From the NCBI RefSeq assembly GCF_023343835.1, contig NC_064433.1, positions 72,582,823-72,646,822 on the forward strand: a stretch of 64,000 nucleotides of DNA. The letters run 5' to 3'. This DNA comes from Lagopus muta (Eukaryota; Chordata; Aves; Galliformes; Phasianidae). Below the pieces are notes generated by a model that searched no databases, was not told the origin of the DNA, and saw only the letters and a program-made list of their open reading frames with translations. A program made the position numbers and the translations under genes. Below, in pieces: positions 57,900 to 64,000 of this stretch. Position 1 is the first letter of the stretch. Every line of letters begins with the position of its first letter.

Positions 57900-60036
57900 G
57901 ACTTGGAGATGCCTGGAATGTGTGGATGACAACTTCTTGACACAGGTAGTAGGGGAACAGACTAGGGATGTGTTGCTTGTTAACATAGAAGATCTGACCT
58001 CTTCAGTGACCTACTTGGATGCATCCCATGCATTAGAGCACTGGAATGTAGGGGAGCTCAAGACAGCTGCTTGACATTCAAGCACCACTTCTTCCAGTCT
58101 CAAGATCGGTGCATCCCTAAGAGTAAGAAATCAGGCAAAGCTGGCAGGAGACCCCACATGGATTCACAAGGAGCTCATTAAAAATCTCAAACAGAAGAAG
58201 AAAGTTTAGGAAATGTGGAAAAGGGGTCTGACCAATTGGGATGAGTACAGGAATGTTGTCAGCGCATGCAGGGATGCAACAAGGAAAGATAAGGCCCACT
58301 TGGAATTAAATCTGGTCAGGGAGGTCAGGAACAACACCAAAGGCTTCTTAAAGTATGTCAGTAATGTCAGTAGCAAAATGAAGACTAGGGAAAATGTGAG
58401 TGCATAGCTGAATGAGGCAGGTACCCTACTAACAGGACACTGAGAAGGCAGAGCAAATGAATGCCTTTTTTCTTTTAAGACTGACCTTTGAGAATCCCAG
58501 GCCCTGGAGACGAGAGAGAAAGTCTGTTGAAAGGAAGACTTCCCCTTGATTGAGGAGGACCTGAACAGACATCATCTAGGTAAACTCAACACAAAAATTC
58601 ATGGACCCCAGCAGGATGCAATCGCGACGGCTGAAGGACCTGGCAGAAGTGATTTCTGAACCACTCTCTATCTAATCTATGAAAGATCATGGAGAATGAA
58701 AGAGGTGCCTGGGGACTGGAGGAAAGCCAGATAGCCTCACCTCCACTCCCAGTAAAGCAGATGGAGCAGTTTATTCTGAATGTCATCTCCAAGTTAGTGA
58801 AGAAGGTTATCAGTAGCAGCCAGCGTGCATTCAACAAGGGAAAAACCATGCTTTACTAAACTGATATCCTCCTATGATGTCATGACCAGCTAGGTATGTG
58901 AGGAGAGAGCAGTGGATGTTGCATACCTGGACTTCAGCAAGGCTTTTGACACTGTTTCCCATAACATCATTGTAGGTAAGCTTAGAAAATGAGGGATAGA
59001 ACAGATGGATTGAGAGCTGGCTGACTGGTAGAGTTCAGAGGGTTGTGATCAGTAGCACAGAGTCCAGTTGGAGGCCTGTAGCTAGAGGTATGCTCCAGGG
59101 ATTGATGCTGGATCCAGCCTTGTTCAACATTTTCATCAATGACCTGGATGAAGTGATAAAGAACACCTTCAGAAAGTTTGCTATGATGCAAAGCTGGGGG
59201 GGTAGTACCTGACGCAACAGAAGGCTGTGCTGCTGTTCAACAAGACCTGGACAGACTAGACAGTTGAGTAGAGAGGAACCTGATGAGATTCAACAAGAGC
59301 AAGTATAAAGTCTTGCATCTGGGGAGGAATAATGCATCAGTACAGGTTAGGAGCTGACAACTGGAGAGGAATTCTGCAGAGAAGGAGCTAGGTATTCTGG
59401 TGAACAATAGGTTGGTCATGAGCCAGCAGTGTGCCCTTGTGGCCAGGAAGGCCAATTCTGGGTGCGCTAAAAGGAGTGTGGCCAGCAGGTCGAGGGAAGT
59501 GATCCTCCTCCTCTGTTCTGTCTTGGTGAGGCTGTATCTGGAATAATGTGTCCAAGTTTGGACTCTCCAGTTCAAATGACAGGGATCTTCTAGAAAGAGG
59601 GCGATAGAAGTGATTAAGGGCCTGAAGCATCTCCTGTCTGAGGAAAAATTGAGAGAGCTGGGTCTCTTCAGCCTGAAGAAGATAAGGCTGAGAGGAGGTC
59701 GCATCTCTGTCTACAAACATATAAGGCACGGGAGTCAAGATGGTGAAAGTAGGATCTTCAGTGGCAAGCAAACAGTTGAACAAGGGGCAACAGGCAGAAA
59801 CTGGATCGCAGGAAGTTCCATATTAATGCGGGGAAATACTTCACTGTCAGAGTGTCAGACCACTGGGACAGGCTGCCCAAAGAGGTTGTCTAGTATCTGT
59901 CTCTGGAGATATGAAAGACTGACATGGACACCCTCCTGAGTAACCTGCTATTGGGAACCTGATCTAGCAGGGGGAGTTGGACTTGATGATCTCTAGAAAT
60001 TCTTTCCAACTTCTACAATTCTGTGATCCTGTGATT
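57900..60036 (+). mobile_element. CR1 LINE, 2.1-kb ORF2 fragment with 3' end
   Basis: It starts in the endonuclease end (GTGTGGATGACAACTTCTTG), continues through a degenerate reverse transcriptase (ACTTCAGCAAGGCTTTTGAC near 58930, LFNIFINDLDE-like near 59125, AATAATGCATCAGTACAGG near 59328) and ends in TACAATTCTGTGATCCTGTG. Many stops and indels break it. Confidence 0.88.
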
Positions 60037-63000
60037 AGTACAGCACCAAAGGCAAGAGCATGGCTGATACTGGCAAAGGACAATCAAGGAAATCTATACT
60101 GTTACTGTGCTTTTCTAAAAGCAAATATCTTTAAATGAAACAAAACTAAACAAGCAAACAAAAGCAACTAAATCCTTCATCCCTATCTCAGGGCCAAACA
60201 AATTGTAGGAAAAAAAAAAACCAAAAAAGTCACTTTTTGCTAGAAGTGTCTGTAAATAGTGACATTAAAGAATGATACTTGAGCAGCAGTATGAATGATG
60301 TCCAGCTTAGGGCGTGAGAAAGGCTTATTTAGCCAAGAGAAGGGTCTGGGGAAACCTCATTACCTCTCATACAATAGCATTAATGACTCCTTACCTTGAC
60401 CAGAGACACCTATCAGGATTTGGCTTATCTAAATGCAATACCACCAACTACTCATGAAAGGTCTATACTACCCCAAATTATTCCCCTCTTTTGTTGTTTT
60501 CAACAACTTTCAGCTTGTAGCATCATTACTTTTGAAGTGTATGAGCTTGCAGTCTGTAGAAGCTTGTTTCATGCCATTTCTTTAATCCTACTTCTCAAAT
60601 TCATTATTTCCTCCTCTACACGATATTTTGACCAACTTAGTTGTTAGTGATGCCTCCTGACATTTCCACATTCCTACATTTTTTTCTTCAAAGTCATTAC
60701 AAAAAAAAAAATTGCCCAAAGAAGAACTTTGATCTCCAACACTACTTGTTACTTATATGTGTGTAAATTGATTGCATGACTTATTATTATTATTTTTTTC
60801 CTTAGTAACATTCATCTTTTCCAGCCGAGTTGAGGATTTCCATCATGGCATTGCATTAAGTGTTCAGTTAAAATTCACTTGGTTCTTATTCCACCACCGT
60901 TCCCTTGCCTAGGTGTAAATTATTTAATCAAAGAACCATCAGTTTACCTGTGTGAACTACCTATGGTAAAACCTTATTTAGTTATATTTCAGGTTTCATT
61001 TATTTCTCTGTCTGTAATTATATTCTTCAGAATTTGTTCTAAAGCTCTGAATGTTATCAATGTTCAGTTCAGCAACATTATTTTGTCCTCTGTTCTCAAA
61101 TAAAATATTTCCTATTCTCTAGTCATACAGTCCCACACTAAGTTTGACAGATATATTTAAAATACTTGCATACAGATCTGTAACTTTATACGTGCTTTCA
61201 GAATTCTGAAATAAAGATTAGTCATTTCCCCTGCTGATAGCTTATAAAATTCAAATTTTTTTTTTGCTTTACAAGTGGTATGTTTCCTATTCTCATTCCC
61301 ACTACCCATCCTTATTTATCCTTGTGCTCAATACTACTGTAAATGAAATAATGCATTTTGGAAATAAGGTTTAAAGCTTCTTAATGGCTATTCCATCCAC
61401 ACCCTGTAACAGTTCAAAAATTCCCTTCCTTGCTCTCTAATTTAAATACATACATATTTCAAGACTTTTTTGTTACTTGTTCTATTATGGAAATTCTCAT
61501 AATTTCATATCTAAGATACGACTTTATGTATGATACAGCCTTCTCACTGTTAGTGACTCTGAGATGATTATCCATCCAACTGGGCCTAGAAACCTTCCTC
61601 ATAATTTTTGCCTATCTGGGATGCAAATTCAAGGCAGTTTTAAAATCTAATCTTTGTATTTTTGTAATTGCCTACTCACACTTTATGTTTTTATCCTTGG
61701 GTCCCTGTATCACCCTGAGTCTGTATTCTTAAGGCCTCTGCTCTTATCCTCTGTGCTCCCAACAGCTGCACTATAAGCTTCTAGTATTCAGGTAGGACAT
61801 TCAGAGACTCAAATACAGCTTTCTACATGCTAGGGAATCCCACAGATGTCTGCAAGTGACACTACAGATATCTCAGTACTTGAAACTTGCATGAATAGTG
61901 CTGAATTTGTGATGCACATACAGATAATCCACACAGGTTTGCCATACACTCAGATAACAGGCAAATACCATGCTCACATACCATGCAGATGACTTGTGCC
62001 CAAGCTGTTGCTATTTGTCTGGGATTACCCTGTATACAAAAGTCCAAGGCTCACTGCTAAGGCCTTCATGACAAACACATCTGGACTTGAAATACTTCAA
62101 GGCCAGGCATGAGGATTGTGGATCCAAGGCTGTCTCATGAAGTAACAAAAACCTGGATAGAGAAACCACCTAATCTAAATTGTGCAAATAAATAAATGAA
62201 TGAGGAAAAAAAAAAGTAGCCAACAAGAAACAAACCAAAACACTACTGCAAGAATAGGGCTATGTCTGGAAAACATAAACCCAATGGAGAACTGTGAGAA
62301 TAAAGCAAATATCTTGAAAAACAACTGACACTTTAGAGGATACTACCAGTAGACTCTGCCAAACAGCATTCCTGATGACTGCTAGACATACAGCAGACCT
62401 GCAAGCAGACAATGTTAGTGGAGCCCAAACTAAAGAACAAGTGTGCTATCATGCAAGGAACTTTGTACTCATCTTAGCTCTCCTGTCACCTTTTGCAAAT
62501 TAAGCCTAGCTTCCTAAAACACAGCTTGTGCATGAACTCCCTACATTCTGAAGCATAACTGTTTTGGGAGCAGAGTACCACTGAACCCTTCAGCATGAGA
62601 AAATATCAGCTTAAGTGGACTCAGTTTCTTGATTTTGGTGATTGCTGCAGTCATCTTTCTGATATATTTTAATCAGTTTAACAGATAAATTTAAAATAAG
62701 CATTGGTTTTCTCTCAGACCTGACTACAGGCATTAGATGTGATGTTTCTTCAGCTGAGACGTTTCTGACATTTATTTTAACGCTTCTTTCCTGTAAAGTT
62801 ATTAAAAATAAAAGTGCCTCTTCCTTACTACTTGAAATTCTTATCATTCTGGCAATGTGCTTAACAGCTAGCAACCTGCTTTCACAGCATCTCTTACATC
62901 TTGGCAGGTACTACTGAAAATCCACCCCACAGTTATGATCTTGTCTCCCACTGTGAATTTGAGATTGGCATTTCACAAGGAAAAAACATTCATTTTCCAA

Positions 63001-63291
63001 TACTAAGAAATCCCTCAAATATTTATGTTCAGCTATTATTCTTAATAGAATAATCTACAACTTCAGCTCTCCTTTCCCATGATCCCAATAAACTGTACAG
63101 TACTACCATATAAGAAATTCACTTTATTACAAGAGCAAGAAAAAAAGATTTAATCATAGCATCAATTCCAAGACTTAAGAACTCTGCACACTTACACAAA
63201 AAAATTTTTACAGTTTACTTCAGAGGCTTCCAAAATTACCAATTTACTTTTTAGTGAATAGAGAAGCTTACATCAAAAGTAGCAGTTGATT
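60037..63291. other. Intergenic, no gene recognised
   Basis: A short CR1-like piece lies at about 60324-60374 (GGTCTGGGGAAACCTCATTA). Otherwise this is AT-rich unique-looking sequence. TIGAR exons, which would be on the - strand in this direction, were looked for but not recognised. Confidence 0.45.
60324..60374 (+). mobile_element. Very short CR1 fragment
   Basis: TTTAGCCAAGAGAAGGGTCT and GGGGAAACCTCATTA resemble the junction of CR1 ORF2 and its 3' UTR. Confidence 0.5.
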
Positions 63292-63800
63292 TGCAGAATC
63301 AGACTCTATAACCCAGAGTTAGGTTATAAAGCAGGCATGTTTATTCAATGAGACGTGTATCGTTGGGTATGTGGAGGATAATTCCTCCTAACACTTACAC
63401 CAAAAAGCAAGAGTGGTACAAATTTGTAAAGCAACCCTACGCATATTCAAAACATGTCCTGGGATTTAATTAGATATTCATTAATTTTCTGGAAACTCAT
63501 CTGCATGCTGCTTCTCCCCTTGATGTATGCGTGGTTCATAGCAGGGGTCATCTGGTGATTGTGGGGATGAAATTAGTTGTCTTCCTCTCTTTGAGTCTTC
63601 ATCTTTAGCCTAGTTTTGCTTTCAACTAACAGAAGTCAACTGGTTCCTGCTGACAATGCCTCAGCACTTCCTCCTGATATTTCCATTCTTTCCATTCAGT
63701 TTACCACACCACTCTGTCCCTTATCCTGTTTTCTCCAAATTCCTGCTTAGCTTGCACCCTAATACAATAGCTAATCAATAACCTGTCATTCCTTAATTCA
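63292..63800 (-). mobile_element. 3' LTR of an endogenous retrovirus, antisense
   Basis: On the - strand it starts TGAATTAAGG right after a purine tract and ends CTGATTCTGCA, giving TG...CA termini and about 509 bp. It contains a poly(A) signal (GAATAAAC on the - strand, about 63340 on +) followed by CTTTATAACC. It is joined at 63801 onward to proviral sequence, so it is not a solo LTR. Confidence 0.72.
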
Positions 63801-63822
63801 ATTCCCCCCTTTTCTTTATCCT
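63801..63822 (-). other. Polypurine tract of the right-edge provirus
   Basis: ATTCCCCCCTTTTCTTTATC on + is a GGATAAAGAAAAGGGGGGA-type tract on the - strand, the plus-strand primer site expected just before a 3' LTR. Confidence 0.75.
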
Positions 63823-64000
63823 AGCAAATTCTTTTGCTAGATAACTCCATTACGGGAGAGTGAGGCCTTAAAATAGCTCTCACTTTCCACCTTCTATCTT
63901 AACTTATGCCTTTTCCATTCCTTATAACTGTTCCTGATGTTTTACAAAGCCATAATACACATCTCATTGCAACACACATTATGACAAGCAAAATGATTAA
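63823..64000 (-). pseudogene. End of a retroviral env (transmembrane anchor), cut by window edge
   Basis: On the - strand, 64000 to about 63900 encodes a hydrophobic, cysteine-containing stretch (ILLVIMCVAM then CVLWLCK) like the membrane anchor and short tail of an env TM subunit. A stop follows before the polypurine tract. The provirus body lies to the right of the window. Confidence 0.55.

Noticed and set aside
62611..62874. 87-codon - strand open frame near the right end
   Set aside because: Checked as a possible TIGAR exon; the peptide does not resemble it and no splice sites frame it.
60037..63291. Search for TIGAR exons on the - strand
   Set aside because: Expected from synteny, but no recognisable TIGAR peptide was found. 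The gene probably begins to the right of the window.

Overview
The window is vertebrate nuclear DNA, almost certainly from a bird. It is AT-rich, has short exons in long introns, and its repeats are dominated by CR1 LINE fragments with the avian 3' tail of repeated ATTCTATG-like octamers. Avian-type endogenous retroviral LTRs are also present. I cannot fix the species. A galliform such as chicken is plausible, but that is inference.

Three protein-coding genes are supported, all on the + strand, with no bacterial-style operons. (1) At 4194-6704 are the last three coding exons of what I read as FERRY3 (C12orf4), a subunit of the Rab5-effector FERRY complex. The rest of the gene lies upstream, mostly outside the window. 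(2) FGF6 is complete, with three exons from 28858 to 32089 (206 residues). (3) FGF23 is complete, with three exons from 50908 to 54279 (254 residues), followed by a long AU-rich 3' region with candidate poly(A) signals near 56.85 kb. The order FERRY3 - FGF6 - FGF23 matches the conserved block on human 12p13 read in the opposite direction. TIGAR and CCND2 would be expected further right, but no TIGAR exon was recognised.

Region by region: 1-872 is the 3' part of a CR1 element. 873-4193 is FERRY3 intron with a solo LTR at 1293-1783 flanked by a 5-bp duplication. 6.7-28.8 kb is intergenic, with several CR1 pieces, one in a twin-priming-like inverted arrangement, and two related solo LTRs at 17.3-18.0 and 20.65-21.2 kb. 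32-51 kb, between the two FGF genes, holds a 125-bp duplication, a heavily deleted provirus with integrase remnants (35.9-38.1 kb) and a 2.7-kb CR1 that keeps ORF1 (zinc finger and esterase) remnants (43.4-46.1 kb). 57.9-60.0 kb is a 2.1-kb CR1 ORF2 fragment. 63.3-64.0 kb is a 3' LTR, polypurine tract and env end of a provirus that continues past the right edge.

The two FGF genes are tandem paralogues with identical exon architecture, including a 104-nt exon 2. FGF6 is a paracrine, heparin-binding, muscle-associated factor. FGF23 is the endocrine phosphate and vitamin D hormone. I found no convincing previously undescribed biological system. The more interesting observations concern the FGF23 tail, repeat-mediated structure and retroelement nesting. 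Repeat boundaries are read by eye and are approximate unless a target-site duplication fixes them.
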